The notes beneath the pieces were generated by a model, which saw only the letters and a list, made by a program, of their open reading frames with translations, searched no databases and was not told where the DNA came from. The position numbers were made by a program, and so were the translations under genes. DNA of 64,000 bases. It comes from Mitsuaria sp. 7. Lineage in GTDB: Bacteria > Pseudomonadota > Gammaproteobacteria > Burkholderiales > Burkholderiaceae_C. This document shows, piece after piece, positions 20,505-29,346 of the stretch; positions within the stretch are counted from its first letter, which is position 1; each line of letters opens with the position of its first letter. The DNA lies in contig NZ_CP011514.1 in NCBI RefSeq assembly GCF_001653795.1, positions 1,906,976-1,970,975 of the forward strand. Reading direction: 5' to 3'.

Positions 20505-21538
20505 AACTCCTGATCACCGGCGGCTGCGGCTTCCTCGGCAGCAACCTCGCGGCGCACGCGCTGTCGCAGGGCCTTGAGCTCTGCGTCTTCGACAGCCTCT
20601 ACCGCCACGGCTCGCAGAGCAACCTGCAATGGCTGCGCGGCCAGGGCGCGTTCGAGTTCGTGCACGGCGACATCCGCAACGCCAACGACGTGTCGCGCGT
20701 GATCGCGCGTTTCAAGCCGGACGCGATCTTCCACCTCGCCGGCCAGGTCGCGATGACGACGTCGATCGCCGATCCGCGCATGGACTTCGAGGTCAACGCC
20801 ATGGGCACGCTCAACGTGCTCGAAGCCGTGCGCGCCCACGTGCCCGAGGCCGTGGTCATCTATTCCTCCACCAACAAGGTCTACGGCGACCTGGAGCAGT
20901 ACCAGTACCGCGAGACCGACACCCGCTACGTCTGCGCCGAGCAGCCCGACGGCTTCGACGAGCAGACGCCGCTGGACTTCCACTCGCCCTACGGCTGCTC
21001 CAAGGGCTCGGCGGACCAGTACCTGCGCGACTACCACCGCATCTTCGGCCTGAAGACGGTCGTGTTCCGCCACTCCTCGATGTACGGCGGCCGCCAGTTC
21101 GCGACGGCGGACCAGGGCTGGATCGGCTGGTTCTGCCAGATGGCGGCGCAGGCCCGCGCCGGCACGCTGAAGGCGCCCTTCACCATCTCCGGCAACGGCA
21201 AGCAGGTCCGCGACGTGCTGCATGCCGAGGACATGATCTCGCTCTACTTCTCGACGCTGAAACACGCCGACGCCGCGGCCGGCCAGGCCTTCAACATCGG
21301 CGGCGGCATCGCCAACAGCCTGTCGCTGCTGGAGCTGTTCCAGCTGCTCGAGACCGAGATCGGCCAGCCGCTGCAATACACGAAGCTGCCGCCGCGCGAG
21401 AGCGACCAGCGCGTCTTCGTGGCCGACATCGGCAAGATGGGCCGGCTGAGCGGCTGGGCGCCGAAGGTGAGCGCGCAGGCCGGCGTCTCCAAGATGCTGG
21501 CCTGGACGACGGCCATGATGGAGGCGGAGCGGGGATGA
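20501..21538 (+). CDS. rfbE: CDP-paratose 2-epimerase (CDP-tyvelose synthesis)
   Basis: 345 residues; converts CDP-paratose to CDP-tyvelose using bound NAD. The match to enterobacterial RfbE is very strong along the whole chain: [58 protein letters not shown] (YxxxK), [28 protein letters not shown] and [11 protein letters not shown]. It is the most specific gene of the operon and identifies the end sugar as tyvelose. It overlaps both neighbours by 4 bases (ATGA). Confidence 0.95.
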   Translation: MKLLITGGCGFLGSNLAAHALSQGLELCVFDSLYRHGSQSNLQWLRGQGAFEFVHGDIRNANDVSRVIARFKPDAIFHLAGQVAMTTSIADPRMDFEVNAMGTLNVLEAVRAHVPEAVVIYSSTNKVYGDLEQYQYRETDTRYVCAEQPDGFDEQTPLDFHSPYGCSKGSADQYLRDYHRIFGLKTVVFRHSSMYGGRQFATADQGWIGWFCQMAAQARAGTLKAPFTISGNGKQVRDVLHAEDMISLYFSTLKHADAAAGQAFNIGGGIANSLSLLELFQLLETEIGQPLQYTKLPPRESDQRVFVADIGKMGRLSGWAPKVSAQAGVSKMLAWTTAMMEAERG

Positions 21539-22554
21539 CCGCCGGGACGACGCACACCATCACCATCAGCAGCGGCCGGAGCTTCCAGGCGCGCGAGGAC
21601 GAGTCGCTGCTGGACGCCGCGCTGCGCCAGGGCATCACGCTGGACTACAGCTGCCGCACCGGCCGGTGCAGCACCTGCAAGGGCCGCCTGGACGACGGCC
21701 ACGCGCTGGCCGCGCGCGACGAGACCGGCCTGAGTGCCCAGGAGATCGCCGAGGGCTGGATGCTGACCTGCGTCCGGCAGGCCCGCGGCGATTGCCGCGT
21801 CGACATCGAGGACCTGGGCGACCTCTTCATCCCGCCCGCGAAGACCTTGCCCTGCCGGATCCAGTCGCTGGAGAAGCTGGCCGAGGACGTGATGCGCGTC
21901 GTGCTGCGGATGCCGCCGGCGACGCCGCTGGCCTTCCTGCCCGGCCAGTACGTCGACGTCATCGGGCCGGGCGGCGTGCGCCGGAGCTATTCGGTGGCCA
22001 ACGCGCCGCGCGAGGACAAGCTCGTCGAGCTGCACATCCGCGAGGTGCCGGGCGGCGCGATGAGCCGCTACTTGTTCCAGGAGGCCAAGGCCAACGACCT
22101 GCTGCGCCTCAACGGACCGCTGGGGACCTTCTTCCTGCGCGACGCCGCAGGGTTGCATCTGGCGCTGCTTGCGACCGGCACCGGCATCGCGCCGGTCAAG
22201 GCGATCGTCGAGGGTCTGGCCGGCGCGCCGCCGGAAACACGCCCCGCCTCAGTGACCGTGTACTGGGGCGGCCGTCATGCCGAGGATCTCTACTGGACGC
22301 CGCCGGTCGAACTCACCGAGGCCACCGCCTTGCGTTTCGTCCCGGTGCTGTCACGCGCCGGCGAGGTCTGGACGGGCGCGCGCGGTCACGTGCAGGACGC
22401 CTTGCTCGCGGACGCGCCCGACCTGTCCACCACCGCGGTCTATGCCTGCGGGTCCGACGCGATGATCCACGCGGCCCGCGCGCGGCTGGTCGGACTGGGG
22501 CTGCCGGAGCGGCGCTTCCACTCCGATGCGTTCGTCAGCTCAGGCGCCGCTTGA
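21535..22554 (+). CDS. rfbI: CDP-6-deoxy-glucoseen reductase (E3), electron donor for RfbH
   Basis: 339 residues; passes electrons from NAD(P)H through FAD and a plant-type [2Fe-2S] cluster to RfbH. The N-terminal ferredoxin domain has Cys40, Cys45, Cys48 and Cys79 (C-X4-C-X2-C-X30-C). A ferredoxin reductase module follows, with RRSYSVAN (flavin site), [14 protein letters not shown] (nicotinamide nucleotide site) and a CGSD end motif. ATG 21535 overlaps the rfbE stop. It is the last gene of the operon; the gene beyond it is convergent. Confidence 0.93.
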   Translation: MTAGTTHTITISSGRSFQAREDESLLDAALRQGITLDYSCRTGRCSTCKGRLDDGHALAARDETGLSAQEIAEGWMLTCVRQARGDCRVDIEDLGDLFIPPAKTLPCRIQSLEKLAEDVMRVVLRMPPATPLAFLPGQYVDVIGPGGVRRSYSVANAPREDKLVELHIREVPGGAMSRYLFQEAKANDLLRLNGPLGTFFLRDAAGLHLALLATGTGIAPVKAIVEGLAGAPPETRPASVTVYWGGRHAEDLYWTPPVELTEATALRFVPVLSRAGEVWTGARGHVQDALLADAPDLSTTAVYACGSDAMIHAARARLVGLGLPERRFHSDAFVSSGAA

Positions 22555-22603
22555 TCGCGGCATGAGCGCCGCATGAGCGCCGCATGAACGCGGCGCCCGC
22601 AAC

Positions 22604-23365
22604 TCACAAGCCCTTGACCGTCGCCCGCAGCCACTGACGCGCCAGCGCATAGCCCTCGGGGACGAGGTTGCTCTCGTTGGCCCCGGAGATCGAGTCGTCG
22701 TGGGCGAAGAAGAAGGTCAGCGGCTCGTCGACGTAGGTGACGTAGGGGTAGCTCAGCGCGGTCAGCGCGTAGATGAGCCAGTCCACGCCGGCGCCGGTGC
22801 GGTTGAAGTCGTAGTCGGGCAGGCCCGGCAGCTCGGTGAGCAGGTTCTTGCGCAGGTCCGCGGTACGCAGCAGCGCGGCGCCCGGCGAGACCGGCGTGAA
22901 GTGCTCGATGTAGGTCGTGCTGCGCAGGAAGTACTCGCGGGCGAAGTTCGTCGTGCCGCGGAAGGCGCGGTACTGCGGCACGCCCTTCCACTCCTCCCGG
23001 CCGACCAGCGCGTAGGTGTAGACCAGGCCGCACTCGTTGTTGATCAGGTGCGGCAGCGTCCGTTCGACGAATTGCGGGGCGATCAGGTCGTCGCTGAACA
23101 GGATCTTGGCGTACGGCGCCGTCGTCTTGTCCGCGCAGGCCAGCCAGTTGCGCACCGGACCGATGTTGGTCTCGTTGCGGAACAGCTTGACCCGCGGGTC
23201 ACGTGCGGCGATCGCCTCGACGGCGGCATAGGTGCCGTCGGTGCTGCAGTTGTCGACGACGATCACCTCGATGTCGCGGTAGGTCTGCGCGAGCGCGGAC
23301 TCGACGGCCCGGACCACCAGGGTCTCGCGGTTGTAGACGGGGATCAGGATTGCGACGGTCGCCAT
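22604..23365 (-). CDS. Glycosyltransferase family 2
   Basis: 253 residues. The start at 23365 has GGAGAGAAG upstream and gives the classic beginning ATVAILIPVYNRETLV. GT-A motifs follow: IVVDNCSTDGT for nucleotide binding, then ILFSDDL as the metal-binding acidic site. A conserved DWLIYALTAL helix lies in the acceptor half. It is convergent with the tyvelose operon (49 bases between stops), so it may contribute a transferase for the same glycan under a separate promoter. Sugar specificity is unknown. Confidence 0.88.
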   Translation of the reverse strand: MATVAILIPVYNRETLVVRAVESALAQTYRDIEVIVVDNCSTDGTYAAVEAIAARDPRVKLFRNETNIGPVRNWLACADKTTAPYAKILFSDDLIAPQFVERTLPHLINNECGLVYTYALVGREEWKGVPQYRAFRGTTNFAREYFLRSTTYIEHFTPVSPGAALLRTADLRKNLLTELPGLPDYDFNRTGAGVDWLIYALTALSYPYVTYVDEPLTFFFAHDDSISGANESNLVPEGYALARQWLRATVKGL

Positions 23366-23659
23366 GGGTGCTTCTCTCCGCTCCCACGACGCCGGGGAGC
23401 CACCTCGTGACTGGACCACATCCGCACGCCGCCGGTACACCGATAAAAGGGGAATTAGCGGGGAACAAAAGGGGACTTCCCCCGCCTCCACGCACGCCGG
23501 GGTCGGGTTTCCACCAACCCCGCTTGCCGCCGTCCCCCCGGATGTAGGTGATCGCAGCACACGGGATTCGGCGCGCCTCCAATTGAGAAACGTGCGGATA
23601 GCGCCGAAGATCACATTGGGATCGCAACCACGGTCCCGCATCCATCAGGGGGATAACAA
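23366..23659. other. Divergent intergenic region
   Basis: 294 bases between the leftward glycosyltransferase and the rightward chemoreceptor. An imperfect hairpin (GGGGT at 23499, ACCCC at 23517) and two AAAAGGGGA-like direct repeats near 23445 and 23468 are visible. No RNA gene or clear promoter could be assigned, though both genes must be promoted from here. Confidence 0.5.
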
Positions 23660-25234
23660 ATGAACTTCTCAGGCCTCAAGGTCAAGACCAAGCTGTGGGC
23701 GGGTTTCGGCGTGATGGCGGTGATCGTCGCCGCCGTGTCCGGCGCGGCGCTGCACTGGCTGAACCAGTCGAGCTCGCGCGTCAACGACTACCTCCACGGC
23801 GTCGCTGCCCGCGAACGCATGGTGATCGCGGTGCAGTCCGCGGCGAAGTCGCGTGCCATCGCGGCGCGCAATCTGGTGCTGGTCACCACGCCGGAGGACC
23901 GGACCAAGGAACTGGCCGCCGTGACCAAGGCCCATGAAGAGGTGGGCCAGTCGCTCGCGACCTTGAAGTCGCACCTGACCGCCGCGAAAGACGCGACACC
24001 CCAGGACCGGACCCTCTTCGACAAGGTCGCGGCGATCGAGGAACAGTACGGCAAGGTCGCGCTGGCCATCGTGGGCCTGGCCAACGACGGCAAGCGCGAC
24101 GACGCCGTCGCCAAGATGAACGCGGAATGCCGCCCGCTGCTGGCGGCCCTGCTGACCGCGACCGGCGATTTCATCCGCTACGAGGACGAACGCTCCACCG
24201 CCGAGACCAAGGAAGCGACCGAGCTGTTCGCCACCGACCGGATGCTGCTGATCACGACGGCGGTCCTGGCGGCTGCGGTGGCCGGCCTGCTGGGCTGGCT
24301 GATCAGCCGCGCGGTGACGACGCCGCTGAACCGCGCGATCAAGGTCGCGCAATCGGTGGCCGACGGCGACTTGCGCGACGAGATCCAGGTCGACGGCCGC
24401 GATGAGTTGAGCCAGCTGCTGACCGCGCTGAAGGCCATGAGCGGCAACCTGTCGACGATGGTCACCAACGTGCGCCAGGCCGCCGACGGCATCGCCACGG
24501 CGTCGACGCAGATCGCCAGCGGCAACCAGGATCTGTCCAGCCGGACGGAGACCCAGGCCAGCGCGCTGCAGGAAACGGCCTCGTCGATGGCGCAGATGAC
24601 CGAGACGGTGCAGGTTAACGCCGAATCCTCGCGCAAGGCGACCGGCCTGGCCGACGCCGCCGCGCAGGTGGCCGGCCAGGGGGGCGAGGTCGTGCACCGC
24701 GTCATGACGACCATGGAGGCCATCACCGGCTCCAGCAAGCGGATCGGCGACATCACCAGCGTGATCGACGGCATCGCGTTCCAGACCAATATCCTGGCGC
24801 TGAACGCGGCTGTCGAAGCGGCGCGCGCCGGCGAGCAGGGCCGCGGCTTCGCGGTCGTGGCGAGCGAGGTGCGGGCCCTGGCGCAGCGCAGCGCGCAGGC
24901 CGCCAAGGAGATCAAGACGCTGATCTCGGACTCGGTCGAGAAGGTCGACGCCGGCGCCGTGCAGGTGCAGGAGGCCGGCCGCACGATGGACGAGGTGCTG
25001 ACGCAGGTCCGCAAGGTCACCGACCTGATGGGCGAGATCAGCGCCTCCACCGACCAGCAGACGCACGGCATCGTGCAGGTCAACGAGGCGGTGGCGGCGA
25101 TCGACCGCGGCACGCAGCAGAACGCGGCGCTGGTCGAGGAAAGCGCCGCCGCGGCCGAGAGTCTGCGTCAGCAGGCGATGGCGCTGACCGAAGCGATCTC
25201 GCGGTTCAAGGTGCGGGGCTTGTCGGCCGCATGA
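23660..25234 (+). CDS. Methyl-accepting chemotaxis protein
   Basis: 524 residues, ATG 23660 behind GGGGGAT. Transmembrane segment 1 is at about 10-32, a periplasmic four-helix-type domain follows, and segment 2 is at about 193-215 ([20 protein letters not shown]). Then come HAMP and the cytoplasmic signalling hairpin with the conserved tip [20 protein letters not shown] (near residue 372) and [20 protein letters not shown]. There is no NWETF-like CheR/CheB tether at the C-terminus. The periplasmic domain resembles the betaproteobacterial Tar/Tsr-like type; the ligand is unknown. It controls CheA activity in response to extracellular signals. Confidence 0.95.
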   Translation: MNFSGLKVKTKLWAGFGVMAVIVAAVSGAALHWLNQSSSRVNDYLHGVAARERMVIAVQSAAKSRAIAARNLVLVTTPEDRTKELAAVTKAHEEVGQSLATLKSHLTAAKDATPQDRTLFDKVAAIEEQYGKVALAIVGLANDGKRDDAVAKMNAECRPLLAALLTATGDFIRYEDERSTAETKEATELFATDRMLLITTAVLAAAVAGLLGWLISRAVTTPLNRAIKVAQSVADGDLRDEIQVDGRDELSQLLTALKAMSGNLSTMVTNVRQAADGIATASTQIASGNQDLSSRTETQASALQETASSMAQMTETVQVNAESSRKATGLADAAAQVAGQGGEVVHRVMTTMEAITGSSKRIGDITSVIDGIAFQTNILALNAAVEAARAGEQGRGFAVVASEVRALAQRSAQAAKEIKTLISDSVEKVDAGAVQVQEAGRTMDEVLTQVRKVTDLMGEISASTDQQTHGIVQVNEAVAAIDRGTQQNAALVEESAAAAESLRQQAMALTEAISRFKVRGLSAA

Positions 25235-25283
25235 ACTCCGGCACTGGCCGACACGCGGAAATCCGCGTTAGGCTGTGCCGGCC

Positions 25284-26363
25284 ATGCACGCTCAAGTCAC
25301 GCTGACCCTCTCGCAGATCCACGAACTGCTGCTCAACGTCGCCACGGTGCGCCCCGTCTTCATCTGGGGGCCGCCTGGCGTCGGCAAGAGTTCCCTCGTG
25401 GAGCAGTTCGCCAGTTCATTGGGGCTCGAGTGCGTCTCGCTGCTCGGCTCCCAGCTCGCGCCCGAGGACCTGATCGGCATCCCCAAGATCGAAGGGGCGG
25501 TCAGCCGCTTCTATCCGCCGTCGATGATCGTGCGGGATCGCGAGTTCGTGCTGTTCATCGACGAGCTCAACATCGCCTCGCAGGAGATCCAGAAGGCGTT
25601 CTACAGCCTGATCCTGGACCAGCGCATCGGCGAGTACCGGCTCCCCAAGGGCTCCGTCATCATCGGCGCCGGCAACCGCGCCCATGACGCCGCCATGGCG
25701 CGGCAGATGCCCAGCGCGCTGGTCAACCGCATGGTCCACGTCCACCTGCGCGCCTCGCACCGCGAGTGGCTGCAATGGGCGGAATCCAACGGCATCCATC
25801 CCTGGGTCCTGGACTACGTCCGCGCCCGCCCGCACCAGCTGGCCACCGACGTCCCTCCGTCCAAGGAGGAACCGTTCTCCACGCCGCGCAGCTGGCATGC
25901 GGTCAGCGACGCGCTGCACGCGTTCGGCGAGGACATCTCGCCCGACCACCTCGACGCCCTGCTCTTCGGGACCCTGACGCGCGACCACGCCATCGGCTTC
26001 AAGGCCTTCCTCAAGCAGGTCCGCAACCGCTTCAGCGTCCACAAGATCCTGCGCGGCGAGGAACCCTGGCCGAGCGCCGCCGAGGACCGCGACCTGACCT
26101 ACTTCCTCGCGCAGAGCCTGCGCGACCTGCTCGTCAAGGAACTCCCGGAACGCGAAGCCCAGCTCGGCCGCGACAGCCGCGAGATGGCGCAATCCGCCAA
26201 GTCCGCGCTGAAGACGCTGGCCCGCATCGACGGCGAACTCGCCCAACTGGTGCTGACCGAGGACGACGGCGGCCGGCGCCTGCCGGACTGGTTCGTGCTG
26301 GAGATCGCCAAGGAACTGCCGCGGCTGCTGCAGCGCAAGGCCGCCGATGAGCAGCAAGGCTAG
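25284..26363 (+). CDS. MoxR-family AAA+ ATPase
   Basis: 359 residues from ATG 25284; a GTG at 25275 is a possible earlier start. Walker A GPPGVGKS is at 29-36, Walker B FVLFIDELN at about 90-98, and a sensor region GAGNRAHDAAMARQMPSALVNRM follows. MoxR ATPases act with VWA-domain partners as chaperones that assemble or insert cofactors into complexes. The partner gene overlaps this one by 17 bases, strong evidence for a working pair. The target complex is not evident from the neighbourhood. Confidence 0.9.
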   Translation: MHAQVTLTLSQIHELLLNVATVRPVFIWGPPGVGKSSLVEQFASSLGLECVSLLGSQLAPEDLIGIPKIEGAVSRFYPPSMIVRDREFVLFIDELNIASQEIQKAFYSLILDQRIGEYRLPKGSVIIGAGNRAHDAAMARQMPSALVNRMVHVHLRASHREWLQWAESNGIHPWVLDYVRARPHQLATDVPPSKEEPFSTPRSWHAVSDALHAFGEDISPDHLDALLFGTLTRDHAIGFKAFLKQVRNRFSVHKILRGEEPWPSAAEDRDLTYFLAQSLRDLLVKELPEREAQLGRDSREMAQSAKSALKTLARIDGELAQLVLTEDDGGRRLPDWFVLEIAKELPRLLQRKAADEQQG

Positions 26364-28155
26364 CCGCGAGCAGCGCAAGCCCAAGCCGCATGAGGCGGCG
26401 CTGGCCCTGCTGAAGAAGCACTACCTGCTGAGCGCGGTGGTCGACCAGGTCGACTTCCACGCCATGTCGCGCTTCGGCGGGCCACTGCCGCCGCGCGCCT
26501 ATTGCCAGATCGACGGCGGCGCGCGCGTGCGCTTCGACGACACCCAGCCCCTGACGACGAACCAGTGGCTCGGGGTCTTCTCGCTGGCGGCATTGATCGT
26601 CGCCATCGGCGGGCTGACGCGCCTGGCGCTGCCGTCGCGCGAGGCCGACATCGCCGCGCAACTCGCCGCGTTGCACTGGTGGCACCAGTTGCGCACCGGC
26701 GAATTGCCGGAGGCGATGGCACTGCCCGGCGACCTGCTGCAATGGGGCCGGCAGCCCATCGAGGACATCGCCGCCCGGCTGCGAGATGAGCCGCCGGCGG
26801 AGCTGCTGGATCCGGCCTGGACGCTGACCCGCTCGACCCATCCGCTGCTGGTGCCGGCCCCGCGGCGGCGCGTCTATCTCGCCACGTCGCCCGTCGATCA
26901 CGAACAGCTGTTCGCGCAGGCCCTGGTCGACAACGCCAAGCAGGCGCTGCGCCTGCGCCACGAGGCCGATCACCCCGCGCGCGCCGGCAGCGATCCGAAC
27001 AGCAACGCGGCCCAGGCGCGTCGGTGGCTGATCACGCACATGCCGCTGCTGGGCTCCCTGCTCACGCACTTCGAACTGGTCGAGGACGCCGAGGTCTGCG
27101 AACGCCTGCACATCAGCATCGCGGCGATCCAGGTCGGTACCGGCGAGATCTACATCAACCCGCGTCGCCGACTCGGCCTGGAGCAGAGCAAGTTCGTCGT
27201 CGCGCACGAGATCCTGCATGCGGGCCTGAACCATTCCAGCCGGCGTCAGGGTCGCGACGCCTACCTCTGGAACGTGGCCTGCGACTTCGTCATCAACGAC
27301 TGGCTGGTCGGCCTGAACGTCGGCATCCCGCCCGAGGGCGGCCTGCTCTTCGACGAGCAGTTCCGAGGCCTGCCCGCCGAGGACATCTACCCGAAGCTGG
27401 CCGCCGACCTGCGCATCCGCCGGCGTCTGTCGACCTTCCGCGGCGACGATTGCGACATGCTCGATGAAGGCAGCAGCCGCTTCTTCACCGACGGCGAGGA
27501 GTTCTGCCGCCGCGCATTGCTGCAGGGCCTGGACTTCCACCAGGCGAGCAACCGCGGCACGCTGCCGGCGGGCCTGGTCGAAGCGATCCGGACGCTGAAC
27601 CAGCCGGCCATCCCCTGGCAGGCGAAGCTGGCCGAGTGGATCCAGGAGCGCTTCCCGCTCGCCGAGCGGCGCCGGAGCTGGGCGCGCCCGTCGCGCCGCC
27701 AGTCGGCGACGCCCGAGTCGCCCCGTCCGCGCTTCGTCGAGCCCGAGGACGACCGGGCCACGCGCACCTATGGCGTCATCGTCGACACCAGCGGCTCGAT
27801 GGGCCGCGAGGACCTGGGCAAGGCACTGGGCGCGGTGGTGGCCTACTCGCAGGCACAGGGCGTGCGGCAGGTGCGGCTCGTCTACTGCGACGCGCAGCCC
27901 TACGACGAGGGCTTCATCGAGATCGACGCGCTGGCCTCCCGCGTGCGGGTCCGGGGTCGTGGCGGCACCGTGCTGCAGCCGGCGGTGGACCTGCTGCTGA
28001 CCCGGCGCGATTTCCCCAAGGACTGTCCGATCCTGATCATCACGGACGGCGGCTGCGAGCCAGAACTGCGCGTCCAGCGGGATCACGCCTTCCTGGTGAG
28101 TCCGGGCATGAGGTTGCCCTTCTCGACCGCCAAACCGGTATTCACGATGCGCTAA
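26347..28155 (+). CDS. VWA-like protein with metallopeptidase-like domain (DUF2201 type)
   Basis: 602 residues. The central part has the zinc-peptidase-like motif VVAHEILHAGLNHSS (His287-Glu288-x-x-His291) in the arrangement of the DUF2201 N-terminal domain. The C-terminal part is VWA-like with the metal-ion-dependent adhesion motif DTSGS (Asp480, Ser482, Ser484) and GRGGTVLQPAVDLL. The start overlaps the MoxR ATPase gene, and the two probably form one chaperone-like system. Peptidase activity is not certain: the HExxH is intact, but the third ligand cannot be assigned by eye. The N-terminal 250 residues are unassigned. Confidence 0.85.
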   Translation: MSSKASREQRKPKPHEAALALLKKHYLLSAVVDQVDFHAMSRFGGPLPPRAYCQIDGGARVRFDDTQPLTTNQWLGVFSLAALIVAIGGLTRLALPSREADIAAQLAALHWWHQLRTGELPEAMALPGDLLQWGRQPIEDIAARLRDEPPAELLDPAWTLTRSTHPLLVPAPRRRVYLATSPVDHEQLFAQALVDNAKQALRLRHEADHPARAGSDPNSNAAQARRWLITHMPLLGSLLTHFELVEDAEVCERLHISIAAIQVGTGEIYINPRRRLGLEQSKFVVAHEILHAGLNHSSRRQGRDAYLWNVACDFVINDWLVGLNVGIPPEGGLLFDEQFRGLPAEDIYPKLAADLRIRRRLSTFRGDDCDMLDEGSSRFFTDGEEFCRRALLQGLDFHQASNRGTLPAGLVEAIRTLNQPAIPWQAKLAEWIQERFPLAERRRSWARPSRRQSATPESPRPRFVEPEDDRATRTYGVIVDTSGSMGREDLGKALGAVVAYSQAQGVRQVRLVYCDAQPYDEGFIEIDALASRVRVRGRGGTVLQPAVDLLLTRRDFPKDCPILIITDGGCEPELRVQRDHAFLVSPGMRLPFSTAKPVFTMR

Positions 28156-28335
28156 GGGCTCGCAAAAAGTCGGTGCCGCAACGTTCGTCGGATGGCGAAC
28201 CGCTGAGGCTTTGAAAAACCGATACCAAGCGCGAGCGGACTCCCGTTTTTCGTTTTCAACGCCGAACAATCTTGTGCAGATCCGTTGTTCGTGCGATCGC
28301 CGGACGCACGCGCCGAAACTTGTTGCAACCGCCTT

Positions 28336-28363
28336 TGAACCTGTTGCGATGCAGCATAGAGTC
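28336..28363 (+). promoter_or_regulatory. Possible sigma-70 promoter for small gene
   Basis: TTGAAC at 28336-28341, a 16-base spacer, then TAGAGT at 28358-28363, 33 bases before the start of the small gene. It lies in a locally AT-richer stretch (28156-28395) between the VWA gene and that gene. Both hexamers deviate from consensus. Confidence 0.3.
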
Positions 28364-28395
28364 TGCCGGTGTTCAGTCCACTCGTGAGGTCCAGC

Positions 28396-28620
28396 ATGAG
28401 TTCGATCGCCATGACGGTGTTCCTCGACTCCTCGCCCGGGGAGCTCGTCGACCTGCCGCACGCCGGGTCCGCCCTGGAGCACCCGCTCGTCTTCGACAGC
28501 GCCGCGCGCGAGATCAAGAAGCTCGCCGCCGACGGCCGGGCCGAGGTCGTCGCGCAACGCGTGAGCACCGTCGGCGACGACGCGCTCATCGAGGAGCTGC
28601 GCTTCCGGCGCATCACCTGA
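28396..28620 (+). CDS. Small conserved-looking hypothetical protein
   Basis: 74 residues. ATG 28396 has GAGG seven bases upstream; a longer version from 28369 lacks a site. The protein (SSIAMTVFLDSSPGELVDLPHAG...) is soluble with an acidic middle and ends ELRFRRIT. It does not match a family I recognise. Codon use fits the genome, it has its own leader of about 240 bases, and nothing else explains this stretch, so I accept it as a gene, with moderate certainty. Confidence 0.5.
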   Translation: MSSIAMTVFLDSSPGELVDLPHAGSALEHPLVFDSAAREIKKLAADGRAEVVAQRVSTVGDDALIEELRFRRIT

Positions 28621-28670
28621 CCCTTCGCCAGGCAACGCGACCTTCGTCGCGCGGGGCGGCCTCACAGCCG

Positions 28671-28700
28671 CTGCGGCTGCGGCTGCGGCTGCGGCTGCGC
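28671..28700. repeat. Five CTGCGG hexanucleotide repeats
   Basis: Four exact CTGCGG copies and a fifth ending in C, between two convergent stop codons (28620 on plus, 28720 on minus). The tract is noncoding in the chosen gene models. A possible strand-slippage site, with no visible consequence for a protein. Confidence 0.75.
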
Positions 28701-28719
28701 TGACGCTGATGCCGACGCG

Positions 28720-29346
28720 TCAGGGCGCGGGCGTGCTCGCAGCCAGATCCGCCTGCATGCGCGCGCGCATCTCCGCGATGCGGCGCCGTTTCTCTTCGCC
28801 CTTCGCAAGCTGCTCCGGCGGCACGCCCATCGCGCGACCCTGCTCGATCTGCTGATCGAGCCGCGGGATCTCGCGATCGGCGGCATCGACGAAGGCGCGC
28901 TGCACCGCCTGGTGCCTGTCCTGCTCGCGTCGCGCGTAGGCCTGATGGTTGTCGAGTTGCCAGGCCGGCGTGGCGGCCTCTTCCTTGGCCCGCTCGAACG
29001 GAGGCGCGCGATCGTCTCCGGCGACCCGGGCGTCCGCGAGGCTCCATGCCGCCGGAACCTCGATGCCTGCTGAAGATGCCGGTGCCGGAGCCGACGCGGC
29101 ACTCGCGGCGCTCACCGGCAAAATGCCGGCATCGGGCACCGGCGCCGGCGCCGGCACCGGCACCGGCACCGCGCCCCCGCCGTCCCCCGTCCGGCTAGCC
29201 GCCGAGGCAGACGTCGAAGCCCAGGCGGCATGGGGCGAGGTCCGTGACTCGGGATCTGCATGGTTGAGGCCAAAGGGGCCATCGACAACGATCCAGGCGA
29301 CCGCGACGACTGCCAGCGCGATCGCCGCTCCGACGTCAATGCGCAT
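28720..29346 (-). CDS. Membrane-anchored Pro/Ala-rich protein with helical C-terminus
   Basis: 208 residues from the ATG at 29346, which overlaps the upstream gene by 11 bases. An N-terminal hydrophobic helix (about 7-24, AAIALAVVAVAWIVV) probably anchors it in the inner membrane facing the periplasm. A low-complexity linker with PVPVPAPAPVPD follows, then a charged helical segment of about 80 residues (REQDRHQAVQRAFVDAADRE and onward), perhaps coiled coil. This layout (anchor, Pro/Ala linker, helices) resembles lipase-specific foldases but is much shorter, and I see no diagnostic motif. Position behind a foldase-like and a secreted-enzyme gene suggests a helper role. Confidence 0.6.
   Translation of the reverse strand: MRIDVGAAIALAVVAVAWIVVDGPFGLNHADPESRTSPHAAWASTSASAASRTGDGGGAVPVPVPAPAPVPDAGILPVSAASAASAPAPASSAGIEVPAAWSLADARVAGDDRAPPFERAKEEAATPAWQLDNHQAYARREQDRHQAVQRAFVDAADREIPRLDQQIEQGRAMGVPPEQLAKGEEKRRRIAEMRARMQADLAASTPAP
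29135..29170. repeat. Six GGC[A/G]CC hexanucleotide repeats in coding sequence
   Basis: Copies at 29135, 29141, 29147, 29153, 29159 and 29165. On the minus strand they encode the alternating Pro-Val/Pro-Ala linker of the membrane-anchored protein, so copy-number change would alter linker length in frame. Confidence 0.8.

Noticed and set aside
22700-23410. Plus-strand frame opposite the GT2 gene
   Set aside because: The minus-strand protein has clear GT2 motifs and a good ribosome site.
23588-23612. FliA-type (sigma-28) promoter before the chemoreceptor
   Set aside because: GCCGAAGA resembles the -10 element, but the -35 element 11 bases before it does not match.
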